Positions 1 to 8,751 of a DNA stretch of 64,000 bases are shown one piece after another. Source of the DNA: Streptomyces zaomyceticus (lineage in GTDB: Bacteria; Actinomycetota; Actinomycetes; Streptomycetales; Streptomycetaceae); the NCBI RefSeq assembly GCF_014656215.1, contig NZ_BNBZ01000002.1:186001-250000 (forward strand), given 5' to 3'. The translations under genes were made by a program, and so were the position numbers. Below the pieces are notes generated by a model, which worked only from the letters and a program-made list of their open reading frames with translations, did not search any database and had not been told where the DNA came from. How positions within the stretch are numbered: position 1 is the first letter of the stretch; each line of letters begins with the position of its first letter.

Positions 1-880
1 TGTAGAAGGTGCCCAGGACGTCCTTGGAGTCCTCGAAGTAGTTGTTGTCGACCTTGGCACGGGCCCCCGCGCGGGAGTTGATACCGGACTCGTTGATCCG
101 CAGGTAGTGGTTGTTGTACATGTGGGCGATGCCGCCGCGCAGGAGGGGGGCGCGCGAGTCGATGTTCTCGTACAGGTTGTGGTGGTACGTGATGAAGCCG
201 TTGGAGAGCTCGGTCTCGCTGGAGCCGACGAGGCCGCCGCGACCGGAGTTGCGCAGGGTGCTGTACGACAGGGTCACGTACTGGGTGTTGTCCTTCATGT
301 CGAACAGGCCGTCGTAGCCCTCCGACTCGCCGCCCGAGGCCTCGAGCGTGACGTGATCCACCCAGACGTTGCGGACGTCGCTCTCCATGCCGATGGCGTC
401 GCCGCCGTTGGAGGTGGGTGAGCCGGACTTCTTGACGTTCTTGACGGTCACGTTCTGGATGATGATGTTGCTGGACTCGCGGATGTGGATGCCGAGTTGG
501 TCGAAGACGGCACCGGCGCCGACCCCGACGATGGTGACGTTGCTGATCTGCTTGAGCTCGATCACACCTGCGGCGGTGTTGCAGCTGGTGCCCGACACCT
601 TGGCGGTATTGGCGTGGTTGACGGTTCCCTCGACCTCGATGGTGATCGGGGTGCTGCTGCTGGCCCGCCCGCACAGGGCCGCGTGGATCGCGGTTCCCGT
701 GGTGGCCCGTACCGTCTGCCCGCCCGCGCCACCGGTGGTCCCGCCGTTCTGGGTCGCGTAGCCGGTGGGGCCGCCGGTCGCCGCCGATGCCTGGGGCATC
801 GACAGCACCACACCGGTCGCGGCCGCCACGGCCAGGGTGGCCAGGGCCGCGTGGAGCCGAAGTGCGACTGGTCGTCTCAT
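1..880 (-). CDS. Secreted pectate lyase, family PL1 (3' end outside window)
   Basis: Cleaves polygalacturonate by beta-elimination outside the cell. The reverse strand reads from an ATG at 880 to the left edge with no stop, giving 293 residues of a right-handed beta-helix protein. It starts with a Sec signal peptide (MRR, then an Ala/Val/Leu-rich core, cleavage near ASA-AT about residue 33). Family marks seen are NVWVDH, the repeated YVTLSY and FITYHHN rungs, and SRAPLLRGGIAHMYNNHY, which carries the RxPxxR region with the catalytic arginine. The C-terminal part lies beyond position 1. A perfect dyad at 956-967 sits 75 bp upstream of the start and may be a LacI-family sugar-responsive operator. 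It is alone on its strand here. Confidence 0.9.
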   Translation of the reverse strand, partial: MRRPVALRLHAALATLAVAAATGVVLSMPQASAATGGPTGYATQNGGTTGGAGGQTVRATTGTAIHAALCGRASSSTPITIEVEGTVNHANTAKVSGTSCNTAAGVIELKQISNVTIVGVGAGAVFDQLGIHIRESSNIIIQNVTVKNVKKSGSPTSNGGDAIGMESDVRNVWVDHVTLEASGGESEGYDGLFDMKDNTQYVTLSYSTLRNSGRGGLVGSSETELSNGFITYHHNLYENIDSRAPLLRGGIAHMYNNHYLRINESGINSRAGARAKVDNNYFEDSKDVLGTFY

Positions 881-1324
881 GCTCGCCGTCCTTTTCGTCT
901 TCGAACGCTGGGGATTGCTCGCGGAACGTCGTTCAGTCCGGAGAAAACACAGAAAGAAAGCGCTTTCCCGCCGGGAGAATAGGGTCACCCCGAGGGGCTG
1001 GCAAGGCTCCGCGCACGACGGCTCTCCGGCCGCCCGGACCCGCTGCCGCACGGGCGCCGGGCCCGGGCGTCGGCCGGTTCGCACCCCATGGGCGGCCTCA
1101 CCAGGGGATGTTCGATTCCCTTGTCACCGCGATGATGATCAAGTAGCGTTCTTCGACGTGAACACCGGACCGGCGATTCGACGCCATACACAGACGGGCC
1201 ATCCGGTGGACGACTGACCGCTCGGCGGGTGCGTCACCAGCACCCCCATGGTTCGGCACGCGGACCCCCAGTGCACCAGCACCGCGAGTCCCCTTCGTTC
1301 CGAACCGACAGCGAGGTCATCCAC
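881..1324. other. Divergent intergenic region
   Basis: This 444-bp stretch separates the pectate lyase (leftward) from the VOC gene (rightward). It holds the palindrome at 956-967 and no open frame with a convincing ribosome site and codon use. I see no RNA gene in it. Confidence 0.6.
956..967. promoter_or_regulatory. Perfect 12-bp dyad, LacI-type operator candidate
   Basis: The sequence GAAAGCGCTTTC is a perfect palindrome around a central CGCG-like GCGC step, the form typical of LacI/GalR-family operators. It lies 75 bp upstream of the pectate lyase ATG, a sensible place for substrate or catabolite control. The binding protein is not in the window, so the assignment is inference from form and position. 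Confidence 0.5.
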
Positions 1325-1699
1325 ATGGCAGTCACGTTCAACCACACCATCATCGCGGCCAAGGACAGCAACGAGTCGGCGCGCTTCTTCCGCGAGTTGC
1401 TGGAACTCCCCGAGGCACCGTCCTGGGGCCCCTTCGTCAACGTCCAGCTCGCCGACGGCGTACTCATCCAGTTCGCCGCGCCCCCGTTCGACATCCAGAT
1501 GCAGCACTACGCCTTCCTCGTCGACGACGAGCTCTTCGAGCGGGCGTACGCGCGGCTCTGCGACCAGGGGGTCGAGCACTGGGCCGACCCGCAGATGACG
1601 CGCCCCGGCGAGACCAACACTGAACACGGCGGCCGCGGCGTCTACTTCAAGGACCCCGCCGGGCACGCCTTCGAGCTGATCACGCGACCGTACCTCTAG
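1325..1699 (+). CDS. VOC (glyoxalase/dioxygenase fold) small protein
   Basis: A 124-residue single-module protein of the vicinal-oxygen-chelate superfamily. It opens MAVTFNHTIIAAKDS, with the usual first-strand histidine; a second histidine is in MQHYAFLVDD and the closing strand is GHAFELIT with the third-ligand Glu, so a metal site is likely. Substrate cannot be read from sequence: relatives include glyoxalase I, fosfomycin-resistance enzymes and antibiotic-binding proteins. The ATG at 1325 is preferred over upstream in-frame starts because the fold begins directly there and AGCGAGG lies upstream. It stands alone and converges on the amidohydrolase to its right. Confidence 0.8.
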   Translation: MAVTFNHTIIAAKDSNESARFFRELLELPEAPSWGPFVNVQLADGVLIQFAAPPFDIQMQHYAFLVDDELFERAYARLCDQGVEHWADPQMTRPGETNTEHGGRGVYFKDPAGHAFELITRPYL

Positions 1700-1716
1700 G
1701 GTTCGGGCGTTCGGGC

Positions 1717-1767
1717 CGGTCGGCGGCCGGTCGGGCACCCCACTCGGGTGTCCGCCCCGGCCGCCGG
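1717..1767. terminator. Imperfect GC-rich hairpin between convergent genes
   Basis: A GGTCGGCGGCCGG-like left arm can pair, with a few mismatches, with the CCGGCCGCCGGCGG-like right arm around CACCCCACTCGGGTG. It lies between two converging stop codons (1699 and 1773) and could end transcription from both sides. No T-tract follows, as is usual in Streptomyces. Confidence 0.45.
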
Positions 1768-1772
1768 CGGGC

Positions 1773-3167
1773 TCAGTCGAGGAACTCGCCGTCGCGGGCC
1801 ACGACGACACCACCGTGCACCACCATGTCGCGCCGAGGCATGTCCACGACCACCTGCGGCAGGCACTCGCCCCGGACGAGCACGAAGTCGGCCGGGGCCC
1901 CGGCCGTGAAGTCGGCGTGCGGCAGACCCATCACGTCCGCGCCCCCGTGGGCCGCGACGCCGTAACAGTCCGTCAGCTCCTGGTCGAGGCGCACGTCCGT
2001 CACCCACCCGAGGATGTGCGCGCGGTGCATCATGTCGGCGTTGCCGAACGGACTCCACGCATCGCGCACGCCGTCGGAGCCGAGCCCGACCCGCACCCCG
2101 TACTCGCGCAGCCTGGCGATCGGCAGGACCAGCGAGTCCGAGGGCGCGACGGTGGTCAGGGCGATGTCCTGGTCGCCCAGGTCGGCCGCGATGGAACCCA
2201 GCTCACGGTCCGTCAGGCCGGGCAGGCAGAAGACATGGCTGACGGTGACCTTGCCGGCGAGGGAGAGCGCGCGCGTGCGGTCGACGATGCCACGCATGGC
2301 GCGCATGCCCTTCTCGCCGCGATCGTGGAGATGGATGTCCACGCCGACGCCGTGACGGTCCGCGATGCCGAAGACGACATCGAGCTGCTCGTCGAGTGCC
2401 TGGTCGAAGCCGATCGGGTCGATGCCGCCGATCATGTCGATGACACCCTCGCGCGCCGCCTTCTCCAGCAGCGCGGCCGTGCCCGGGGTGCGGATGACGC
2501 CGTGCTGCGGGAAGGCCACGATCTGGACGTCGAGCGCGTGGCGCAGCCGCTCGCGCGCCTCCGCCACACCCTCGACCCCGGCCAGACCGTAGGCCGGTGC
2601 GACATCGGCGTGGGCCCGCATCGCCCGCGTGCCCCGGGAGACGGCGTGGGACATCAGTCCGTACGCCCGCTCCACCACCGGGCGGCGCTGGCTGTGGAAC
2701 AGTTCGACGTCCTGGGCGACGTAGTCGGCGATGCCGCTCGCCGGCCGCCGCGACACCCAGGACCCTTCCCAGGTCGTCTTGTCGGGGTGGATGTGCGCGT
2801 CCACGAGCGACGGCAGCGCGATGCGGCCGCCCCCGTCCACGACCTTCGCGCCGTGGGGCGCCGGACGGTCCGAGACGCGTCCGTCGACGACGACGAGGTC
2901 CGTGGGCTTCGCCGCGCCGAACGGGCGCACATTGCGGAAGACCACGGCCCGCGGTCGGCGCCCCGCGGAGCCGGCCGCGGCCTCGGCGGACGGCGACGCT
3001 GCCGAGGACGCTGCCGAGGACGCTGCCGAGGCCGCGGGCGTGGCCTGGGCGAGCGCGGCGGTCGCGGTGGCGGTGGCGGTGGCGCCCGCCAGAGCGGCGG
3101 CCCCGGCCAGCATCGTGCGACGGGAGAGCGCACCGGGGGAGGACGGTGAGGACGAGAACGACTGCAT
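1773..3167 (-). CDS. Tat-exported amidohydrolase, cytosine-deaminase-like
   Basis: A 464-residue metal-dependent hydrolase of the amidohydrolase superfamily. The N-terminus carries a twin-arginine signal (ALSRRTMLAG, Arg16-Arg17) and then a low-complexity Ala/Ser linker coded partly by three 12-bp repeats near 2994-3029. The catalytic barrel shows HIHPDK (metal His125 and His127), VDIHLHDRGE, TVSHVFCLPG and GSDGVRDAWSPFG, the last being characteristic of the cytosine deaminase / isopropylammelide amidohydrolase branch. It probably hydrolyses a C-N bond of a cyclic amidine or pyrimidine-like substrate outside the membrane, which is unusual since most relatives are cytosolic. It lies 139 bp downstream of a second Tat amidohydrolase on the same strand and may share its promoter. 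Confidence 0.82.
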   Translation of the reverse strand: MQSFSSSPSSPGALSRRTMLAGAAALAGATATATATAALAQATPAASAASSAASSAASPSAEAAAGSAGRRPRAVVFRNVRPFGAAKPTDLVVVDGRVSDRPAPHGAKVVDGGGRIALPSLVDAHIHPDKTTWEGSWVSRRPASGIADYVAQDVELFHSQRRPVVERAYGLMSHAVSRGTRAMRAHADVAPAYGLAGVEGVAEARERLRHALDVQIVAFPQHGVIRTPGTAALLEKAAREGVIDMIGGIDPIGFDQALDEQLDVVFGIADRHGVGVDIHLHDRGEKGMRAMRGIVDRTRALSLAGKVTVSHVFCLPGLTDRELGSIAADLGDQDIALTTVAPSDSLVLPIARLREYGVRVGLGSDGVRDAWSPFGNADMMHRAHILGWVTDVRLDQELTDCYGVAAHGGADVMGLPHADFTAGAPADFVLVRGECLPQVVVDMPRRDMVVHGGVVVARDGEFLD

Positions 3168-3306
3168 GGGAACTCCTTCGGGAGACAGGGCGATACGGGG
3201 AGGAAGTGCGGGCGACGGCGTGCTCGCGGCGACGGCCTGCGTACGAAGCAGCGGGGCGGCGGCGGAAGAAGGAGCAGAAGCAGAGGAGGCAGAGGAGGCG
3301 GAGGCT

Positions 3307-4599
3307 TCAGACCAGGACGCCCGCGCGTACCACCGCCACCGGCTGCTTCAGCACGCCGAGGTCGGTGAGCGGGTCGCCGTTCAGGAGGATCGCGTCGCCG
3401 GCGTAGCCGCGGGTGAGACGGCCCGCCGTGCGTTCGAGGCCCAGGAGGCGGGCGGCGCCGGTGGTCGCCGTGCGGATCGCGTCGAGGGTCGTCAGGCCGG
3501 CGGCGTGCATCAGCTCGACCTCTCCGCCGATCGGGTCCACCACGCCGCCCGACGAGTCGGTTCCGGCGGCGAGCGGGACGCCGAGTTCATGGGCGGCGAG
3601 GACCGCGCGTTCGAGGACCGGGAGGTACGCGCGTCCGCGCTCGGCGAGGATCGGGTCGGAGGACTCCGCGAGTCCGGCGATGGCGGTGAGGGTGGGGGTG
3701 AAGCAGGTGCCCCGGCGGCGCATCTCGCGCAGTGTCCGCTCGCCGACGAACACGCCGTGCTCCAGGGAGCGGACGCCCGCCATGACGGCGTCGTGGCAGC
3801 CCTGTTCGCTGTAGCTGTGGCAGAGCACCCCCTTGCCGCGCCGCCCGGCGGCCGCGACGATCTCGGCGAGCTGCTCGCGCGAGTAGACCTGGGCGAGCGG
3901 GTCCTGCTCCGGGAGCCCGGCGCGTTCGTTGACCCGGGTCTTGATCACGTCCGCGCCCCGGGCGACGTTCACCTCCACGACGCGGCGCAGGGCGTCGGCC
4001 GTGCGCACGCCGTCCTTGAGGCCGGCGAGCGGGGTGAGGTCGGGGTCGGCGAGCACGGTGTCGCCGAGGTTCGGGGTGACGAACACTCCGGCCGCCCTCA
4101 GCCGGGGTGCGAGGGCGGGGCTGTGCCGGGCGAGTTCGCGGACGGCGATGTCCTGGTAGAACGAGGTCGATCCGCTGCGTGCGCTGGTCGCGCCCTTGCG
4201 GACGGCGTCGCGGGCCTCGGCGGCGGTGCTGAGGTGGATGTGCGCGTCCACCAGGCCCGGCAGGATCCAGCGGCCGTGCGCGTCGAGCACCTCGACGCCC
4301 CGCGGGACGGCGACGTCGCCCCGGCGTCCGGTGGCGCGGACGGTGCCGTCCTCGATGACGACGACGGCGTTCTCGATGACCTCACCCGTGGCCGGGTCGA
4401 GGAGGGTGCCGCCCCGGATCACGAGCCGGCCCGGGCGCCCGGGGGCGCCGGGAGCGCGGCGATCGGTGGCGGTGGTGTCGTTCCCGGCGGCGGCCACCGG
4501 ACCGGCCGCGGCCAGGGTGCCGGCGAGGGCGGCCGCTCCGGCGAGGACGCCGCGGCGGGTCAGCGAGCGCGAGGGCGGCGGGACGGCTTCGACGCACAT
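3307..4599 (-). CDS. Tat-exported amidohydrolase, imidazolonepropionase/prolidase-like
   Basis: A 430-residue amidohydrolase-superfamily enzyme. A Tat signal (SLTRRGVLAGA) is followed by the beta-sandwich opening LVIRGGTLLDPATGEV and the metal site LPGLVDAHIHL. Later metal and catalytic positions are in DVIKTRVNE (likely the bridging Lys), LCHSYSEQG, SLEHGVFV and AGTDSSGG. This pattern belongs to the imidazolonepropionase-like group that contains organophosphate acid anhydrolases and Xaa-Pro dipeptidase-like enzymes; the substrate is not readable. It is first in the leftward pair. Its upstream region holds two GTATACCAAG sites that fit control by the neighbouring GntR protein. Confidence 0.83.
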   Translation of the reverse strand: MCVEAVPPPSRSLTRRGVLAGAAALAGTLAAAGPVAAAGNDTTATDRRAPGAPGRPGRLVIRGGTLLDPATGEVIENAVVVIEDGTVRATGRRGDVAVPRGVEVLDAHGRWILPGLVDAHIHLSTAAEARDAVRKGATSARSGSTSFYQDIAVRELARHSPALAPRLRAAGVFVTPNLGDTVLADPDLTPLAGLKDGVRTADALRRVVEVNVARGADVIKTRVNERAGLPEQDPLAQVYSREQLAEIVAAAGRRGKGVLCHSYSEQGCHDAVMAGVRSLEHGVFVGERTLREMRRRGTCFTPTLTAIAGLAESSDPILAERGRAYLPVLERAVLAAHELGVPLAAGTDSSGGVVDPIGGEVELMHAAGLTTLDAIRTATTGAARLLGLERTAGRLTRGYAGDAILLNGDPLTDLGVLKQPVAVVRAGVLV

Positions 4600-4637
4600 G
4601 GGTGCTCCTTGGGGAGTGGGTCGACGGCTTCCCCGTT

Positions 4638-4649
4638 TTGTATACCAAG
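4638..4649. promoter_or_regulatory. GTATAC-type GntR operator candidate 1
   Basis: TTGTATACCAAG lies 38-50 bp upstream of the amidohydrolase start at 4599. GntR-family (FadR/VanR type) proteins commonly bind TNGTATACNA-like dyads. The same core recurs in the opposite orientation at 4742-4755. Confidence 0.55.
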
Positions 4650-4741
4650 CCGAAGGCGACGGACAAGGGTGGTGATCACCTCATCCGGAAACACCCGTTC
4701 CGTCCCGTAGTCGCTCATCGGAGGGGTGCGCGATCGGTCAT

Positions 4742-4755
4742 CTTGGTATACGAAT
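4742..4755. promoter_or_regulatory. GTATAC-type GntR operator candidate 2
   Basis: On the reverse strand this reads ATTCGTATACCAAG, sharing GTATACCAAG with the site at 4638-4649. It begins just past the stop of the GntR gene, so both sites fall in the control region of the amidohydrolase pair, about 100 bp apart. Confidence 0.5.
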
Positions 4756-4759
4756 GACC

Positions 4760-5509
4760 TCAGGCGTTCTCGTCATCCGCTCCGAAGAGGGAGCGCAGGG
4801 CGACGGCCCTGCTGTCCCGGACGTGCAGCAGGGTGCTCGCCGCCGCCGCCTCCGGATCCCCGGCCGCGATGTGCCGGTACATCTCGGCGTGCTGGGCCCG
4901 CATGTGCGCGGGCTCCTCGCGCAGACCGAACACCAGCCGCAGCTGCCAGCTCAGCTGCTCCATCGTGCGGGCCAGCAGGGGATTGCCCGACATGGCCACG
5001 ACGCCCTCGTGGAACGCCGTGTGGGCGGCCACCTCGCGTGGACCCTCGTCCGCGGCGGCCGCCGACTCCGCCTGGCGCAGGGTGGCCTCGAGGGCGGCGA
5101 GCCCTTCGGTGTCGCCCGCCGCGCGCGCCCGCGCCGCGAGCCGGGACGCCTGGACGGTGAGCGGTTCCCACACCTCGTACAGGTGCTCCACATCGGCCCG
5201 TTCCAGACGCCGTACGCGCACGCCGCTGTGCGGGAGCAGTTCGAGGAGCCCCTCGGTGACCAGGGCGCGCAGGGCCTCGCGTACCGGAACGCGGGACATG
5301 CCCAGCTCCTCGGCGACCTCGCGCTCGACCAGGCGGGCGCCCTGCGCGTACCGCCGGTCGACGATCCGCTGGAGGACGGCCTCACGCGCGCGCGTGCTCA
5401 TCGGTGGCGGCGCCGATGCCGGTGCCGCCACCGATGTCGAAGCCGACGCCGGGTCGGACCCGTCCTCCCCGGGCTTCGTGGCCGAGTCGGTCCCGTGTCT
5501 GTCCGTCAC
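4760..5509 (-). CDS. GntR-family (FadR-type) regulator
   Basis: A 249-residue transcription regulator. The winged helix spans roughly residues 37-110 (LQRIVDRRYAQGARLVEREVAEELGMSRVPVREALRAL is its split-readable core, the PVREAL helix being the recognition element). An all-alpha FCD ligand domain follows, with RLAARARAAGD, HTAFHEGVVAMSGNP and the metal-type His in ML/MYRHIAAGD. The GTG at 5509 was chosen because GGAAGAGG precedes it at good spacing; an internal ATG at 5401 would remove a disordered Ser/Ala/Pro tail only. It is divergent from the BCCT transporter and upstream of two amidohydrolases. Likely effector is a small organic acid or amide, unknown. Confidence 0.85.
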   Translation of the reverse strand: MTDRHGTDSATKPGEDGSDPASASTSVAAPASAPPPMSTRAREAVLQRIVDRRYAQGARLVEREVAEELGMSRVPVREALRALVTEGLLELLPHSGVRVRRLERADVEHLYEVWEPLTVQASRLAARARAAGDTEGLAALEATLRQAESAAAADEGPREVAAHTAFHEGVVAMSGNPLLARTMEQLSWQLRLVFGLREEPAHMRAQHAEMYRHIAAGDPEAAAASTLLHVRDSRAVALRSLFGADDENA

Positions 5510-5696
5510 CTGTTCCGACCTCTTCCGTCGTGCGTTCGGGGTGCCCGGCCCGAGGATACGTCGGGCCGTCGACGGCCATCGGTCAAGGCGTGGAGGTCTG
5601 TTGGTCCGCTGTGTCGGGCCTCGGCTGTGGTACTGCCTTACAGAGACATCGCCATGTTTGCGATGAATACCCGTATTGCCATGAGAGGTGCCATCT

Positions 5697-7430
5697 GTGT
5701 CGAAGGAAGAACAGAGACCGGACGGTCGCCGAGCCGGCACCGAGGGGGGCGGCCGGGAAGGGCTGTCGGTGACGGCGGACCTGCCCGGCCGCCCCGACAG
5801 CCACAGACGTGCCCGCACCGACCGGATCGTGTTCGGTGTCAGCGCCGTCCTCACCCTGGCCTTCGTCGTCTGGGGTGCCACGGCCACCGAGAGCCTGGAG
5901 GACGCGTCCAGCACCCTGCTCGACGGGCTGATCCGCAACGGCGGCTGGGCGTTCATGCTGGCCGCCTCCGGCTTCGTCGTGTTCGCGCTCTGGCTGGCCA
6001 TCAGCCGCTACGGCCGGATCACGCTCGGCCAGGAGAGCGAGGGACCGGAGTTCAGGACGGTGTCATGGATCGCCATGATGTTCAGTGCCGGTATGGGGAT
6101 CGGCCTGATGTTCTACGGCGTGAGCGAGCCGCTCGCCCACTACGGCACCCCGCCGCCCGGCACCCACCCCGTCGACTCCGCCGAGCGGATGCAGACCGCC
6201 ATGGCCACCACGCTCTTCCACTGGACCCTGCACCCGTGGGCGATCTACGCCGTGGTCGGACTCGCCATCGCGTACTCCACGTTCCGGCGGCGCCGCCGGC
6301 AGACCATCAGCGCCGTCTTCGTCCCGCTGATCGGCGAGCGGGCGGCGTACGGCGGACCCGGCCGGGTCATCGACATCCTGGCCATCTTCGCCACCCTCTT
6401 CGGTTCCGCCGCCTCGCTCGGTCTCGGCGCGCTCCAGATCGGCAGCGGCTTCGAGGAGCTGGGCTGGATGGAGAAGACGGGCACCGGACTGCTCGTCGCC
6501 ATCATCGCCGTACTGACCGTGGCCTTCGTCCTCTCCGCCGTGTCGGGCGTGGAGAAGGGCATCCAGTGGCTCTCCAACATCAACATGGTGCTGGCCGGAG
6601 TGCTCGCCCTCTTCGTGTTCGTCGCGGGCCCCACCATCATCGTCCTGGACCTGCTGCCCACCTCGATCGCCGCCTACATCGACGACCTGCCGCAGCTGGC
6701 CGGCCGCACCGAGGCGACCAGCGGGGCCGAGATCCACGACTGGCTCGGCAGCTGGACGGTCTTCTACTGGGCCTGGTGGATCTCGTGGACCCCGTTCGTC
6801 GGCATGTTCATCGCCCGGATCAGCCGGGGACGCACCATCCGCCAGTTCGTCGGCGGGGTCATCCTGGTCCCCAGCACCGTCAGCCTGGTGTGGTTCGCCA
6901 TCTTCGGCGGTACGGCGATGAAGCTCAGCGAACAGGGTCAGCTGGCGGGCGAGACGACTCCGGAGGGCCAGCTCTTCGGAGTGCTCCAGGAGTTCCCCCT
7001 GACCGGCACCATGAGCCTGCTCGTGATGATCCTCGTCGGCATCTTCTTCGTGTCGGGCGCGGACGCCGCCTCGATCGTCATGGGCACGCTCTCCCAGCGC
7101 GGTGCCTTCGACCCCACCCGCCTGGTGGTGGTGTTCTGGGGCGTGGTGACCGGCGCGGTCGCCGCCATCATGCTGCTCATCGGCGACGGCCAGGGCGACG
7201 CCCTCGCCGGTCTGCAGAACCTCACGATCCTGGTGGCGGCACCGTTCGTCCTGGTGATGATCGGCATGTGCGTCGCACTGATGCGGGACCTCCGCAAGGA
7301 CCCGCTCATCGTCCGGGGCGAGGTGGGCGTGGAGGTCGTCGAACTCGCCGTCATCGCGGGACACGAACAGTACGACGGTGACTTCGAACTGCGCATCGGC
7401 CCCGGTACCCAGGACTCCGACGGGAGCTGA
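5697..7430 (+). CDS. BCCT-family betaine/choline/carnitine transporter
   Basis: A 577-residue secondary transporter with about 12 membrane helices, importing quaternary ammonium compounds, usually with sodium or protons. Family signatures include MFSAGMGIGLMFYGVSEPL with its glycine-rich unwound helix and the tryptophan-rich substrate box FYWAWWISWTPFVGMFIARI followed by SRGRT. The start GTG at 5697 has AGAGG eight bases upstream; GTG 5688 would overlap that site. It is divergent from the GntR gene, so either osmotic control or GntR control is possible. The C-terminal tail is short (about 40 residues), unlike the long regulatory tails of osmosensing BetP. Confidence 0.92.
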   Translation: MSKEEQRPDGRRAGTEGGGREGLSVTADLPGRPDSHRRARTDRIVFGVSAVLTLAFVVWGATATESLEDASSTLLDGLIRNGGWAFMLAASGFVVFALWLAISRYGRITLGQESEGPEFRTVSWIAMMFSAGMGIGLMFYGVSEPLAHYGTPPPGTHPVDSAERMQTAMATTLFHWTLHPWAIYAVVGLAIAYSTFRRRRRQTISAVFVPLIGERAAYGGPGRVIDILAIFATLFGSAASLGLGALQIGSGFEELGWMEKTGTGLLVAIIAVLTVAFVLSAVSGVEKGIQWLSNINMVLAGVLALFVFVAGPTIIVLDLLPTSIAAYIDDLPQLAGRTEATSGAEIHDWLGSWTVFYWAWWISWTPFVGMFIARISRGRTIRQFVGGVILVPSTVSLVWFAIFGGTAMKLSEQGQLAGETTPEGQLFGVLQEFPLTGTMSLLVMILVGIFFVSGADAASIVMGTLSQRGAFDPTRLVVVFWGVVTGAVAAIMLLIGDGQGDALAGLQNLTILVAAPFVLVMIGMCVALMRDLRKDPLIVRGEVGVEVVELAVIAGHEQYDGDFELRIGPGTQDSDGS

Positions 7431-7461
7431 GCGACGGACGCAGCCGTGGCGCGTCCCCGTG

Positions 7462-8751
7462 TCACGCCCTGCCCGCCGCCTTCTGGGTGCGGCGGGACAG
7501 GGAGTCGACCACCACGGCTGCCAGCAGGACCGAACCCGTGATCATGAACTGGACGGCGTTGCTGACGCCCATGATGTTCATGCCGGACTGGATGGACCCG
7601 ATCACCAGGGCGCCCAGCAGCGCGGACCACACCGTGCCGCGGCCGCCGAACAGGCTGGTGCCGCCGATGACCGCGGCGGCGATCACGTTCATCAGGAGGT
7701 TGCCGCCACCGGAGGTCTGACTCGCGGACTGGATCTGGCCCGCGAGGAAGAGGCCGCCGATCGCCGCCATGGTCCCGGCGATGGAGAAGACGCTCATCCG
7801 GACGAACGGCACGCTGATGCCGGCCCTGCGCGCGCCCTCGATGTTGCCGCCGACCGCGAAGACACGGCGGCCGTACGTGGTGCGCCGGAGCACGAAGTCC
7901 AGGATCACCAGCAGGATCAGGAAGATCAGCAGCGCCAGGGGCAGGCCCTGGTACTGGTTGAGGATGTACGCGGTGGCGAAGGCGATGGCCGCGATGACGA
8001 CCGTACGCAGCACGATCTCGGTGACCGGCCGGAACGGCACCCGGGCCGCCCTGCGGCGCTGGGCGTCGAGCAGTGAGGCCGTCAGGAACAGCCCGACCCC
8101 GACCGCCGCCGCCCCATAGGCGGCCGCCGGACTGTGGTAGATCGTCGAGTAGAGCTTGGAGACGATGCTCTCGCTGGGGATGTTGACCGTGCCGCTGGTG
8201 CCGAGCACCTGCAGCATCAGCCCGTTCCAGGCGAGATTGCCCGCCAGGGTCACCACGAACGCCGGTACCCCGACTTTCGCGAAGAAGAAGCCCTGGATCA
8301 GGCCCACGGCCGCGCCGCCCGCGATGGCGACCAGCAGCGCCAGCCACTCGTTCATGCCGTTCAGCACGTTGAGTACGGCGAAGATCGCGGCACACAGACC
8401 ACTGACCGAACCCACGGAGAGGTCGATCTCGCCGAGCAGCAGGACGAAGACGATCCCGACCGCGATCATGCCCGTGCCGACGATCTGCTGACTGAGGTCG
8501 GAGAGGTTCTGGGCCGAGAGGAAGGTGCTGTTCAGACTGCCGAAGACCGTCCAGATGATGATCACGGCCAGCACGACGGGCAACGACCCCAGCTCTCCGC
8601 TCCGCAGCTTGCGCCGGAACTCGCCCACGTACCCCTTGAGCCCCTCCTCGCGGACGAGGAGACGGGTGTCGACGGCGGGCAGGGCACCGGGTGCCGGCTC
8701 CTGCCCGTCGCCCGCCCCGCCGGAGGGGCCGCGGCCTCGGTCGCCTCTCAT
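7462..8751 (-). CDS. xylH: Sugar ABC transporter permease, XylH type
   Basis: A 429-residue inner-membrane permease of the BPD_transp_2 family that forms the channel of a pentose-type importer. The highly conserved GEIDLSVGSVSGL motif and RRTTYGRRVFAVGGNIEGARRAGI coupling region (read in two parts) are those of XylH/RbsC proteins. About ten hydrophobic segments are visible. It overlaps the ATP-binding gene by four bases (ATGA) and is the last gene of the leftward xylF-xylG-xylH-like operon. Confidence 0.9.
   Translation of the reverse strand: MRGDRGRGPSGGAGDGQEPAPGALPAVDTRLLVREEGLKGYVGEFRRKLRSGELGSLPVVLAVIIIWTVFGSLNSTFLSAQNLSDLSQQIVGTGMIAVGIVFVLLLGEIDLSVGSVSGLCAAIFAVLNVLNGMNEWLALLVAIAGGAAVGLIQGFFFAKVGVPAFVVTLAGNLAWNGLMLQVLGTSGTVNIPSESIVSKLYSTIYHSPAAAYGAAAVGVGLFLTASLLDAQRRRAARVPFRPVTEIVLRTVVIAAIAFATAYILNQYQGLPLALLIFLILLVILDFVLRRTTYGRRVFAVGGNIEGARRAGISVPFVRMSVFSIAGTMAAIGGLFLAGQIQSASQTSGGGNLLMNVIAAAVIGGTSLFGGRGTVWSALLGALVIGSIQSGMNIMGVSNAVQFMITGSVLLAAVVVDSLSRRTQKAAGRA

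Noticed and set aside
2731..4710. A 659-codon open frame on the plus strand over the two amidohydrolases
   Set aside because: Low-complexity, Arg/Gly-rich translation; both amidohydrolases on the other strand show signal peptides and metal sites.
4754..7381. An 875-codon frame running over GntR and BCCT genes
   Set aside because: It spans two well-supported genes on different strands and encodes Arg/His-rich sequence without motifs.
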